This document shows, piece after piece, positions 10,026 through 21,400 of a stretch of 64,000 nucleotides of DNA. The translations under genes and the position numbers were made by a program. The first letter of the stretch is position 1, and every line of letters starts with the position of its first letter. The DNA is taken from assembly GCA_035771175.1 (NCBI GenBank), contig CM069593.1, positions 37,057,741 to 37,121,740 on the forward strand. Direction: 5' to 3'. Under the pieces are notes generated by a model. The model was not told the origin of the DNA, ran no database searches, and saw only the letters and a list, made by a program, of their open reading frames with translations. Source of the DNA: Paratinospora sagittata. Its lineage: Eukaryota; Streptophyta; Magnoliopsida; Ranunculales; Menispermaceae.

Positions 10026-11254
10026 GTATTTATCTTTTGTTATGGAGTCTTGACCCTCTTGTTGTCGAGTTTTACCCATTTCCTATAAGCATTTATGTTC
10101 ACTGTTGTACCTGCATTAGACTTCAAAATATTCTTTTATCGGTCGGCAGGATGTACTCCTCCTTAAGAGATTTGATGGAAATGAAATGAAACTTAAAAAA
10201 AAAAAAAATGCAATTTAAGTAAGAGTAAAACAAAAAGTATCAGAGTTGATTAGGAGTCTGATAAATTAAAGTAGAAAGTGTTAATTAGTTTAAGTTGTTT
10301 TCTAATTTTTTGATTTTCTAATTATATTATAAGTACTTGTGTACGTGTGTTTGAGTTGAAGTAGATATATTAGGTTTCTAAATAGTTAGAGCCATTGATT
10401 AGAGACGTAGAGTAGATTAGAAGATTTATTGAGTTGAAGAGATTGATTAGTTGTAAAATATTTTTTATGTTTGATTGATTAATTAATTAAATGAAAATTT
10501 GGTTAGATTGATTTGTGTTGTGATTGATTGATTGGGGTCGAAAGCCCAACAATCCCAACAGCCAATCGTCCCCAAACTCATTTTTATTACACGATAGCTT
10601 CATCAATACCAAAATAATTTAACTAATTAGATTGTGTTTCCCCAAGAACAAATGTAGAAAATTCTCAAAAAAATTGGCCTAATAGTAAAAGTTAAGCCGC
10701 TTACCAACAACCATTTGCCCAACATACCTCTTAAGAGATACGAGACTATGAGTTTAAGTCTCACTTCGTACTTGGGACGGAGTTAGATCATTTGTATTGT
10801 TCTACATGGTCTTTTGGGCTCTCATTCCAAGCCCATTTTAGGCTCCCTAGGTCCCATTGGCTATTTGGGTCCCACTTCCTTGGGACATATACTAGCAATG
10901 ACATAAAAAGCAAAAGTTAAGCTTAGATACGTGCCTAAGTTAACGTTGTTAAAGAGTTCAAGTTTGGCCTATTGGCATAAAAGGATTTCCTCTTGAACGC
11001 CAACCGTGGGTTTATGGCTTTATATATATATATATATATTAAGAATCGGATTCTTTTTTTTTTTTTAGATCAACAGGTATCAGGAACTTACTTACATACC
11101 CCTTACTCTCTTTATAGCACGATCACAAACACTTAAAGATATTATTAACTAACAAATGGTAGATGTATTTGCACCCAACCACTGAACTAAACCACCGTTG
11201 GTCAAGGAGCGGATATATTCATGTTTTTTTTTTCTTTTCTTTTTTTGAGTTTTA
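10026..11254. other. Anonymous sequence with possible retroposon tail and TA microsatellite
   Basis: No coding evidence. AAATGAAATGAAACTT followed by a run of A (about 10194-10208) resembles the 3' tail of a poly(A) retroposon, but no LINE protein is seen upstream. GATTGATT-type low complexity lies at about 10430-10540, and a (TA)n tract at 11020-11039. A SINE candidate is listed separately. Confidence 0.5.
10660..10800 (+). mobile_element. Possible tRNA-derived SINE head
   Basis: TGGCCTAATAG (10675-10685) matches the pol III A-box consensus TRGYNNARNNG at every position. GTTTAAGTC (10752-10760) matches the B-box GWTCRANNC with one mismatch. The A-to-B spacing, about 66 nt between boxes, is longer than in most tRNA-derived SINEs. 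No clear tail or target-site duplication was found. Confidence 0.25.
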
Positions 11255-12547
11255 TCTTTTACAGGTTCAGAGATAACTTTACATAATTTCAATCATGAAA
11301 TCATTAAGTGAACTACATTCACTTATCTTGGTTGTTTCAGTCCATAAACACACTAGCATTACAACACAATAATGTTGGCTCTAATTGAGTAGAACACTTT
11401 ACAATAAAGCTCAGTACATAGCATTACAAAGATATGAAATATGAATACATAATGCTAAGTTGAAATATACCTACAGTCCTTTACCTTTCAATGTTCAGTA
11501 TTGCTCAAGTGCAGTTTTGAAAAGCTTGAATGATATGATATGAAAATTAGTGCTTCTTCGAAAATAATATGATACCAAATAAACATTTATTTGAAAATTG
11601 AAGGACTAGTGTAAGTCAAGAACACAGACAATTTTCAAGATAGATGTAAAATATAAGTATGAAAACTTATGGTTCAATGATCAGTAGTTAACGCAACTAC
11701 TGGTATAGTTCAATACAATACTTAAGATATGAATTCAAGTACAACTGTATTTCTCATGAACTATATCTCGAATTCTATCTTCAGCAAGAATAATACCAAG
11801 CATGAATCTGTGCTGAGAATTTGAGTTGATACCAGATCAAATAGATTTTCAAAGATAGAATGAAAATAAGCTCTGTATGAAAATCATTTGAATACGTAAA
11901 GGTATAAGTGAAAAATACTTTGAAAGTTTAAATAATGAAAAACATTTTGACACAGACTAACTTTCAAAAAGTATTGGCACAATACAAACAGATTAGCAAG
12001 TTGTTTTGGTCCAAAGTGTTGGTATTTATAGACTTAGTGGGACATAGTCGTTAGACATTTGAAGTTCAAATAATATGAACGTTTACACACAACAGCTGGA
12101 ATGTTATATGAAAATGGCATGTGACGCCCCGAAAATTATTTCATCTAGCCCATAACCCAATTGCACTTTGCCCAAACTCTATGTGTTGCCTTAATATGGT
12201 TGGTGTTTGTTTGATGGTTGTTTAATGTTTGTATAGTTGATGCTTGATAATGTATATAAATATGTGTATTGTAAATTGTATATGGGTCATGTTAAATTAA
12301 AGTATAATGCATATGTTATTATTTATGCATGGGTCCATTAAACCATGAATTGATATGGGTTAGGATTGATTGAATAAAAGGATAAATGACAATGAAAATT
12401 TGGTGTATTAAATGGATTGGACATTTAAAATACATGAAAACATGAAATTGTTTAAAGTACATGTGGTTGGTATGGGTCGTATGAGACCAACACATGTGAA
12501 GGTTGGTGCATGAAAGTGGACAAGTGTCCCATGCCCACTTCTCTTCT

Positions 12548-12670
12548 CCAAGAATGTGCTAGAAAGTGAGGTGAGTGGAGGGAATCCAAGAATGTGCTAG
12601 AAAGTGAGGTGAAAGTGAGGTGAGTGGAGGGAATCCAAGAATGTGCTAGAAAGTGAGGTGAGTGGAGAGA
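12548..12670 (+). repeat. Short tandem repeat, three copies
   Basis: CCAAGAATGTGCTAGAAAGT recurs at 12548, 12586 and 12635. The last spacing is lengthened by an 11-bp internal duplication (GAAAGTGAGGT). Confidence 0.9.
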
Positions 12671-12825
12671 AAGGAAAAAAATAAAAGAAAAGAAGAGAAA
12701 GAAAGAGGGAGTTGCAGGAGGAAAATCTCTGCGACGTTTTCATCAAAGAGCACATCTTCGGCATATATGGTCAGATTAAACTCAAATTTTGTCAGCAAGT
12801 TCGTAGCTTATGGTTCTACATTCTT

Positions 12826-13185
12826 AACGGTGGTGATCTTGATTTGAGGTTTCTTCTGAGAGATCTAACCTCTCAAACTAAGCTGGTCGGAAAGTCTGGA
12901 TTTCTCGCGCCGTTTCGTTCAAACTTATATATCTCCTCAATCTACAGTTGGATGGATATTAAATTTGGGTATGTAGTTTAAAACCGATATTGCTGCATTC
13001 TGAACGGTGAAGATCTTGATTGGAGGTTTCTTCTAAGAGATCTAACCTCTCAAACAAAGCTGGTCGGAAAGTCTGTATTTCTCGCGCCGTTTCTCTCAAA
13101 CTTATAGATCGCCTCAATCTACCGTTGGATGGATATCAAATTTGGGTATGTCGTTTACAACTGATTTGTATGCATTCTGAACGGT
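12826..13185 (+). repeat. 177-bp tandem duplication
   Basis: Units start at AACGGTGGTGATCTTGAT (12826) and AACGGTGAAGATCTTGAT (13003), and a third start is visible at 13180. Each contains TCTAACCTCTCAAAC and CTCGCGCCGTTTC. Confidence 0.9.
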
Positions 13186-15036
13186 GGAGATGTTTATGAG
13201 TTAAGTATGTTTTGTGATATAGTCATCTGAGTTTGAATATTTGCAGTAGGAAAGGAGACATTGTCTGATTAAAGACTTGTTCATCAAAGATACTTATCTT
13301 TTCGGTCCACCGTTGGATTGGGCTGATATTTGGACAGAAGGTTTGTTTCTTCACATACTTCAATCTGTACGGTTGATTTTGGGATTACTTATTTCTGTTG
13401 GTAGATTGATACATCTGACCAGAATATTAAATGAAGAATTGGTAAGGTTGCTTGTATTAGACCCAAATTTAGAATATGAACTTAGATCTTTCCAAATAGC
13501 TTGCATGTCAACTATGTTGACCTAGTTGCCATTGTTGATGAACCCATGATGTAAAATCAGTGATATACATGGCTGAACATGGTGACCTAGTGTAAATCGA
13601 CAATATGGCCTAAGTATGAAAAATTTCATATTTTAGAGCTTTTGATGTTTTTGGCCTAGAATCATTGAATTGATGCAACTTATGTTTAATTAAGCATTAT
13701 TAGGGTTGATCATGCTACTGATTTGGTGGTTGTGACCATATCATGGGGTTGGCCTACTTGTGATCAAGTGACCCAATTTGGGCATGTTTATGCCAAAGGA
13801 ATTGAAAATCAGTATTTTTGATTAATAGAATGGTTTATGTATGAGAACTATGCATTAGAGGCCTAAGTCATGTGATTTGAGTTGAATGATGGGATTAGAT
13901 GGGATTTAGGCCTATTGTCTATATGTGGGCTGATTTAGGGTTGATGTGTAATGTCCACGTGATTGAGCATAGAAATTGATGTATGGTAGGATATTGATGA
14001 ATGTTTCAGGATCTTGATTGGGTTGATTCGGTTTGGTGGTCGTGTGTGTTTAAATACTCTCGCGAGGCTTGGTTGTGAGTAGACTTCATTTATGATTATA
14101 TCTTTTATGTCATCATATCACTTATATATATTGTATGTTGAAAGCATGAATGTGTTCTAATGTTTTGAATGATGCATTGATTTGAGAAAACCTTATGACT
14201 TTGGTTGGGCCCATCTATCTGGCTAATAAGGGGACTTAACCTTGTCATAGGAGGATTTTAGGAAAGGAAATGATTGGGGTCAACGGTATGGTGAAATAGA
14301 CGTGCACTAGTAACCCAATGCATGTGGAATGTGGATCCAAATTGATAAGCTTTTACTTGCATCGAACTTATTATAAATGCTTGATATCTATATGTTATGA
14401 GCTTTTAATCATGCTACACATTGACATGCATACATGATATTTATTGATGAGTATTGATAGCATATTTGAATTTTATTCACTGGGCACCTTTGGCTCACCC
14501 TCATTTTCCTCTTTCAGGTCCTTCCGTCCCGAATAAGGGCAAAGGAGTAGTCATATCTTAAGGGTCTTGCCTGCGAGAGAATCCAAGGCCTCGATGTGAG
14601 TTGAGAGGCATTTTGATTGAACTGTGTTTTAAATTATGAAATATTATATTTTGGATTATGTAATTATAACACTTACCACATTGTAGTATGGGTGAGTTGA
14701 GACTTGTTAGATAGACCATGTGGGCATATGACGGTTTTTATTTGTACACACAATTTTGGACTTTATGTGTATGTCAATTTTAATGGACTGTAGGGATTAT
14801 GATTTTATTTATGGTTCATTTTTATGGATTATCTCTTGTCTTTGATTATTAATACAGTGGGTAGTTTTGTTTAGTACCTTTTGATATTATGTCGTTGTTT
14901 GAGATAAGGCTCGTAGGGTCTCAACCACCTCACGAGAGTTGAGGAGTGGTCGGAGATGCCTACGCCGGGCGTCCCGCCCCGGCATTCCGCACGCCATTCC
15001 CTGCGGGGTTGGTGGTCCGGGGTGCGGGGTCGCCAC

Positions 15037-15211
15037 AGTTGGTATCAGAGCCTGATTTTAAATGATCTAGTCCGTTACTAGGGCCCTGTTGGGTATCGCG
15101 AATTCGGCTAGATGTGACAATATTTTGGATCCATAATGGCTTAGGCATTCGCCCCGAGGGGGTGCGCCCACACCTGGGTAGGGGGCACGCTGTGCAACCC
15201 AGGGTGTGACA
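15037..15211 (+). other. tRNA primer-binding site and leader remnant
   Basis: GTTGGTATCAGAGCC follows the LTR end GTCGCCACA directly. TGGTATCAGAGC is complementary to the 3' end of initiator Met tRNA, the usual minus-strand primer of plant LTR elements. The following leader is GC-rich and ends at the TSD. Confidence 0.75.
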
Positions 15212-15419
15212 TGGCAACTGCAATTTTCACTAACATTCTGGTTCTTTTCAGATTTCATGAAAAAAGAAAGTTTTAGAAAAACTTATTTCATGCATCAGAG
15301 ACGATCTTTGATAGGTCTGAAAAGGACTCTGTGCAAAGGTCTGTTCTGAAAAAGTAAACTTATGTAGTGTACTTGTTCGAACAGTGACAGTTGTTGAATT
15401 AGAGTCTTGATTTCGTAAT

Positions 15420-15895
15420 CAGTGTCCTAACGCATAATATCAACTTTGTCGTTTTGTTCCTTGAGGGCGCTCATTACATATAAGCGTCCAGTTGAACGCT
15501 TAAGTGAGGGCGCTAATGCACAGTTACCGTCCTGTTATGTTTTAAAACATAAGACATAGTACGAGGGGTTAGCGTCCTGAAAGTTACTAAGTTGATTCCC
15601 AAAGGTGAGGGCGCTCCTATCCAGGTAGCGTCCTGATAGTTTATTCAACTTATAACTATCAGCGTCCTCAAAAATACAGTCTTTGAAGAACTTTAGAAAT
15701 CTTTCAGTAAGCTGATACTTAATTAGCATCCTGACAACTTCAGAGGTTGACTAATAAAGGAGGTCGCTACTATACAAGTAAGCGTCCTAATAAATCAGTT
15801 CAATTCAGCCTTAACGTTATCAGCGTCCTAATGAACTATCAGCGTCCTGACTTATCAAGTTCAGGAGAGCGTTGTTATCTCATTAGCGTCCTGAA
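15420..15895 (-). repeat. GAGGGCGCT / AGCGTCCTG dyad array
   Basis: Repeated pairs such as TGAGGGCGCTCCTATCCAGG followed by TAGCGTCCTGATAG. Same array type as 18990-19660, inside the split LTR. Confidence 0.85.
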
Positions 15896-16482
15896 AGACT
15901 CTTTAAAAATAGTTTTGACTCGCGATTAAATAATCGATAAATATGAATAAAAACTCGATAAATTTCAAATTAAATATATAAAATTAAATGATTTAAAATA
16001 CCGTAAAATGTATGATCAAAACATGCAAGTATGCAAGTGGTTTGTGCATGGTTTTGGAAATTGTTTGAGCAATAACGATTAGAGAAATATATACCTTAAA
16101 TACTTTGTGTATTTCTCATTTCTCATAACCTTTAAATCCAACTCTTTATTATGAGATCTTCAATAAGAGCTTCGCGGGGAGTTGAATGACTTGAATGTTG
16201 ATCGAAAGATGTAGACTTGAAGCTTGATCAAATTGTTTGAGTGAAGTGATCTGGAAATCATGATGATCGTTGAAGTCCTTTTGATTGAAACGAACTTGAC
16301 CGTTGGATGTGATCTTTGAGTTCCTTGATCGAGTTGTTCCTTGGCTTTTTGCTTTCCTCAGGTGCTTTGATGAAATCTTGATAAATGCTCGTTAGCACCG
16401 AAAAGTATTTTGTTTGTGATCATCAAAATATACTATATCACATGTTTAGGGACGAGCAAGTGATGAACCGTATAGGTTAACA

Positions 16483-17294
16483 TTACCCACCTATGATTCT
16501 AGTTTACGGTGATGGAAAATATGAGGAGTCTAGATACACTATGATCTTGTACCTCTGGACAAAGATTTAAAGCAAAATCAGAAACCGGTTGTAGTTTTGA
16601 AACATAATAGTATAATATTTTTCTGGTTTCAAAGTTTGCGCGAAACCCTTTTTGGTTGTTTTGTAAGATATATTAATTTTTTTTTAAAAAAAAAACTGGT
16701 ACGAGCCATAGGGTTTCCACGACTTTTCCTCGTGTTGCCTCCTAAATCTCTATGTCGGTAATCCTAACACTATGCTTACTTTTCGCCAAGATTCTACGAA
16801 TCAGATCATCCTCTAGTTTCTCACGTCCCATTCCACTAAATCGATATGCTGGTAATCCTAACACTATGCTCACTTTTCTCCAAGATTCAACGAATCCAAT
16901 CATCCTTCAGTTTCTCACGTTCCATTCCATGTGAACTTGGCGATAAGGGATGTTGTCGAGCCAAGGGGATTAGTGTGCAATCTTTTTGCGATTCATATGA
17001 ATAATCGGTCTACGATCAGTATCCATGAAGTTCCTACGTCTCATTCCATGGGAACTTAATGATGTAGTTCACACTTCCAAGTTTCAAGACAAATAGTTAC
17101 ACACAAGGCCATAGGCTACTTTGTTTTCAGGGTTTCTTCAGTATCATGTGGATTTGAATATGTCCCATTCCACTACAAGGTCCATTGATATTGGAGAAAA
17201 CCAGGGGACAAATTGACCAATTATAGATAGTCTTAAATCAAGCAAGATTTTACTAACTCTTTTACTGAAACTCCGACATGAATTTTTTTTTTTT
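16483..17294. other. Anonymous sequence between two LTRs, with a 94-bp tandem duplication
   Basis: No coding signal. GGTAATCCTAACACTATGC starts at 16757 and again at 16851, giving about 94-bp units that include AAGATTC and GTTTCTCACGT. Homopolymer T and A runs lie near 16675-16695 and 17282. This is older host DNA into which the 17300-20240 element inserted. Confidence 0.6.
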
Positions 17295-17299
17295 CCTAT

Positions 17300-20240
17300 T
17301 GTTGGTGCACCCAAGAGGGGTGAATTGAGTGAGATGATCAATTTTAAAACTATTCCAATGACTTAGTAATATACATTGGTACATTAGAATTATGCACATA
17401 CTACCCATAAAGTAAAATGCATAACTTAAAGCACACTAGAATTTATAGTGGTTCGGCCAAGCCTTCATCCACTACCTAATCTCCTGATTAGAATTTTCTC
17501 AATCCACTAACTGATTCTCTTACGGGTGAGAACCAAACCGTTTTACATGCCCTTTTATAGGCTCAAGGCAAACCTATGCTTTTGTAGGCTAAGGATGAAC
17601 TACATTTCCTTTTTCCGTGATGAGAAAAAACCCATGTTCCTTTTACGGGATAAGGAAGAATCGTTTTCCTTTTATGAGATAAGGAAGAACTATTTTCCTT
17701 TTACAGGATAAAGAAGAACCGTTTTCCTTTTACGGGATAAGGAAAAACCGTTACAGGTTCAGAGATAACCTATCCTTTTACAGGTCAAGGATGAACCTAT
17801 CCTTTTACGGGATGAGGATGAACCAGTTCTCTTTTGCAGGTTTAGGGATAACCTATCATTTTATATGTTAAGGATACACCTTTCCTTTTATTGGTTGAGG
17901 AAGAACCATTGATCTTTTTACGGAATGAGGAACAACAGTTATCCTACTTGCAGGTGAGGATAAACCTTAACTTGATTTCAACCTTGAAATCATCAAGTGA
18001 ATTACATTCACTTGTCCTGGTTGTTTCAATCCAGAAACACACCAACATGACAACACAAAATAATAATGTTGGTTCTAACTGAGTAGAACACTTTACAATT
18101 AAGCTCATGTGCATAACATTACAAAAATGTATAAATTTGAATACGTAATGCTAAGAGACATACACTTACAGTTCTTTACCTTTCAATATTCGGTATTGCT
18201 CAAGTGTAGTTTCGAAAAGTGTGACTGATATGTAAATCAATTAAGTGCTTCTTCGAAAACATGATGATACCATTGAAACATTGAAGTTGGAAATGTACGA
18301 CCAGTGTAAAACATAGACTCGGATAGTTTTCAAAATAGATAAAATGTATAAGCATGAAAACTTCTGGTTCAATATTCAATAGTTAACACAACTATTGATA
18401 TAGTTCAATACAGTACTTAAGATATGAAATCAAGTGCAACTGTATCTCTCATGAACTATTTCTCAAATTCCTTCATCAGCATGATTGATGTTAAGTATAA
18501 ATCCAGGCTGAGAATTTGAGTAGAAACTAGTTCAAATAGATTTTCAAAGATAAAATATAATTGATGCTCAATATGAAAATCTTTTGAATATGTAAAGTAC
18601 CAGTGAAAATACTTTGTAAATTATAACAGTTGAAAACATTTTGAAAATGACTAACATTCAAATTTTTTTTGGCACAACAAAATTATTGGCAAGTTGTTTG
18701 ATTTAAAGTGTTGGTATTTATAGACATAGTAGATAATAGCCATTAGACATTTGAAATTCAAATACAATGTGAACGTTTTCACACAACGGCTAGAATGTTA
18801 TATGAAAATGGCAACTGCAATTTCACTAACATTCTGATTCTTTTCAGATTACATGAATGAGGAAAGTTTTAGAAGAAATTCATGTATCAGAGAAGATCTC
18901 TAATTAATTTGAAAGGGATTATGTGCAAAGATCTGTTATGAAAAAGTAGACTGATATAGTGTACTTGTTAGAACAGTGACGGTTGTTGAATTAGTGTCCT
19001 GATTCTGTAATTAGCATCCTGACGCATAATATCAACTTTGTCGTTTTGTTTCTTGAGGGTGCTCATTATGTATAAGCGTCCTGCTGCACAATGAAGTGAG
19101 GGCACTATTAACTTGCAAGCGTCTTGACTTTCTTTGAGACATAAGTGACTTAACCCTGAGGGCGCTACTTCACAGTTAGCGTCCTTCTTTGTTTTAAAAC
19201 AATTAAGTACATGAAGGCGCTACTTTCCGAGTAAGCGTCCTACCTTTTAAAAAAAAAGGGCGCTACAACTATGTAAGCGTCCCGTCATTTCAAAATATTT
19301 GAAAACAAAACCAAGTGCACTGAAAGACAATCAACGTCCTGAAAGTTATTAAGTTGGTTCCTAAAGATGAGGACGCTCTTATCCAGGTAGCGTCCTGATA
19401 GTTTATCCAATTTATAACTATCAGCGTCCTCAAAGATAAATTCTTTGAAGAACTTAGAAATCTTACAGTAAGCTGATGCTGAGTCAGCGTCCTGACAACT
19501 TTAGAGGTTGACTAAAAGGAGGCAGCTACTTACAAGTAAGCATCCTAATGAATCAGTTCAATTCAACCTTGAATGTTATCAAGGTCCTAATGAATCATCA
19601 ACGTCCTGACTTATCAAGTTCAGGAGAGTGCTGCTAAATCATTAGCGTCCTGAAAGACTCTGTAAAAATAGTTTTGACTTGCGATTAAAAATACGATGAA
19701 TGCGAATAAAAACTCGGTAAATTCTAAATTAAACATAGAACATTAAATCATTTGAAATACCGTGAAGCGTATGATCAAAACATGCAAATATGCAAGTGAT
19801 TTGTGCATGGTTTTTAAAAGCGTTTGAGCAATATCGATTAGAGAAAGATATACCTTAAATACTGTGTATTTCTCATATTTCACATAATCTTTAAATACAA
19901 CGCTTCATTATGAGATCTTCGATGAACTTCGAGCTAGAGTTGAATGTCTTGAACGTTGATTAAAATATGTAATCTTGAAGCTTGATCAAATTGTTCCTGT
20001 GATGTGATCTTGAAATCATGATATGATCTTTGAGGTCCTTTGATTGAGAAGATGTTGAACGACTGTTATGACCTTGAGTTCCTTGATCGAATCATACTTT
20101 GGCTTTTTCTTTCCTGAGGTGCTAAGATAGGTTTTTTATTAAAGCTCGCTAGCACCAAAAAAGATTGTTTGTGATCATCAAAATATACTTCATCGAGCAT
20201 ACTTAGGGACATGCTAAGTGATGAACTGCTTAGGTTAACA
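17300..20240 (-). mobile_element. Copia solo LTR (2941 bp), minus strand, TSD CCTAT
   Basis: Bounded by CCTAT at 17295-17299 and 20241-20245. The left terminus TGTTGGTGCACCC and right terminus TTAGGTTAACA are the complements of LTR 3' and 5' ends. It is homologous, in opposite orientation, to 48127-50994: the same ends, the same CCTTTTACGGGATAAGGA repeats (about 17560-17960), the same dyad array and the same flank near 18000. No internal coding region, so LTR-LTR recombination is complete. Sirevirus-type LTR by length and composition. Confidence 0.92.
18990..19660 (-). repeat. GAGGGCGCT / AGCGTCCTG dyad array, at least eight units
   Basis: Pairs begin near 19052, 19092, 19155, 19204, 19256, 19366, 19519 and 19622. 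Each unit is an imperfect inverted repeat of about 28-30 nt, for example TGAGGGCGCTACTTCACAGT followed by TAGCGTCC. Spacing between units is irregular (40-150 bp), so this is not a simple tandem repeat. Confidence 0.9.
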
Positions 20241-20245
20241 CCTAT

Positions 20246-20505
20246 ATTTTTAGCGAAGATTCGACATGAAGTTTTTTTTTTCACTACAATTTCTATGTCT
20301 ATATTTTATATAAAGAGAAAAACATACTCAAAAGTAAATGCTAGATATTTGAAATGTAATTGGATACTAACTGTTCATTGTTTTGCTCGTGACTATGCAT
20401 CGGATCGTTTATCATGTCGTTGATCTAGTTAGACGTGTTTAGGTCAAGTCTTGAAAGTACTGGCCCCATCGTCATTGCGAGTATGGACTGCGAAGGCTGG
20501 CCCAT
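20246..20505. other. Anonymous host segment
   Basis: Sequence between two independent solo LTRs. It shares CGACATGAA followed by a T run with the flank at 17275-17294, suggesting a pre-existing local duplication. No coding evidence. Confidence 0.5.
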
Positions 20506-21117
20506 GTTGGTGTTGACTTAAGTGGTTTTCCACTTAGTATTCTCCAAAGTGTTTTGATGCTTACAAACAATGTAATCGTGGTACTAATGTCTTTAACTGA
20601 GTTGTTTCAGTGCTAACCTGCTGTATTATTTGGATTCAACTATACTGCCAAAGCATCTGGATGGAACAACATTGCACAAAGATTCAAGAGCTTCATGTTT
20701 GTAATTATTTTTTAGAATCTTAGTGTTGTAGAGTAACCATTACACATTCCAACCACAATATGTCTTGCATCTTTTTGGAAATCATGCATATAGGTTATAA
20801 TACTCATGCATATACACAATTATTATATTGTTCATGCATGCACACACATTATCATTATTATTGTGCAATCATATAGCTCAAATTTTTTATCATGCATATT
20901 TATATCATTGATAATGCACTCGTATTACCAACTTTGCATGATTTTATCGTTTCATGTGTATAGAATCGAATGTATTGATCATCTATTTTTAATCAATCGT
21001 TTTACACATGTTTATCTTTGTCAATTGTGTTTCAATCTTGTCAAAAATATTTTGAAAGTTAGTTTATATGTTTGATAATGTTTTAAACTCTTTTTGGTCG
21101 AAAAATCAGGTTTCTAT

Positions 21118-21400
21118 CACTTTAACGTGAAGGAATGCGCTCCTGTTACTTTTCCCGAGACTCAGATTTTTCTGATCAGGGACAAAGGAACGTGCTCCTC
21201 TTAATAGGAACGCGCTCCTGTAGTCAAGGGAAAAATAGAAAATTTTATAGCGTCAGTGGTTCTTAATGAAGGACCTCGCTTCTATGCCCAATGGACATAT
21301 TAAGGAACGCGCTTTTTGATTGAAGGAAAATCTGAAAAGTTTCAGATTTCAAAGCAGAAGCGCGCTCTTTCATTGAGGAACGTGTTCTTGTGCCTCGATC
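21118..21400 (+). repeat. GGAACGCGCTCCT motif array in LTR U3
   Basis: Repeated AGGAACGCGCTCCT variants (GGAATGCGCTCCT, GGAACGTGCTCCT, GGAACGCGCTTTT) lie just upstream of the TATA-like CTATAAATACC. The CGCG core matches the CAMTA-type CGCG box (VCGCGB); binding is inference. Confidence 0.85.

Larger units (their letters stand above)
12120..15211 (+). mobile_element. One-LTR insertion with primer site remnant, TSD TGGCA
   Basis: Exact duplications TGGCA (12115-12119, 15212-15216) bound a 3.1 kb insert beginning TGTGACGCCCCG and ending AGGGTGTGACA. Removing it rejoins AAAATGGCA to ACTGCAATTTTCAC, as in the homologous LTR near 18810. The first 2917 bp look like a complete LTR ending GGGTCGCCACA at 15036, followed by GTTGGTATCAGAGC, an initiator-Met tRNA primer site, and about 160 nt of leader. 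No coding sequence. Probably Ty3/gypsy (Tekay-like termini), but without pol this is tentative. Confidence 0.75.
11255..16482 (-). repeat. Copia LTR (family of 17300-20240), minus strand, split by an insertion
   Basis: Closely parallels 17745-20240 in the same orientation. It shares the ACAGGTTCAGAGATAAC region, the TTACATTCACTTATCTTGG stretch, the GCGTCCT array and the terminal TATAGGTTAACA at 16482. In element orientation it begins TGTTAACC. The other end, which should read TGTTGGTGCACCC on this strand, is missing, so the copy is truncated on the left near 11255. It is interrupted at 12119/15212. Confidence 0.8.

Noticed and set aside
15037..15050. tRNA gene from the TGGTATCAGAGC sequence
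   Set aside because: Only the 12-nt primer-complementary stretch is present, with no cloverleaf; same for 31741, 46099 and 57706.
11255..20240. The two same-orientation LTRs as ends of one element with 16483-17299 as interior
   Set aside because: The right LTR has its own CCTAT duplication on both sides, so it inserted independently.
20511..20810. LTR start at 20505 (first TGTTGG) instead of 20511
   Set aside because: Only the start at 20511 yields matching 5-bp duplications (GTTGG) on both sides.
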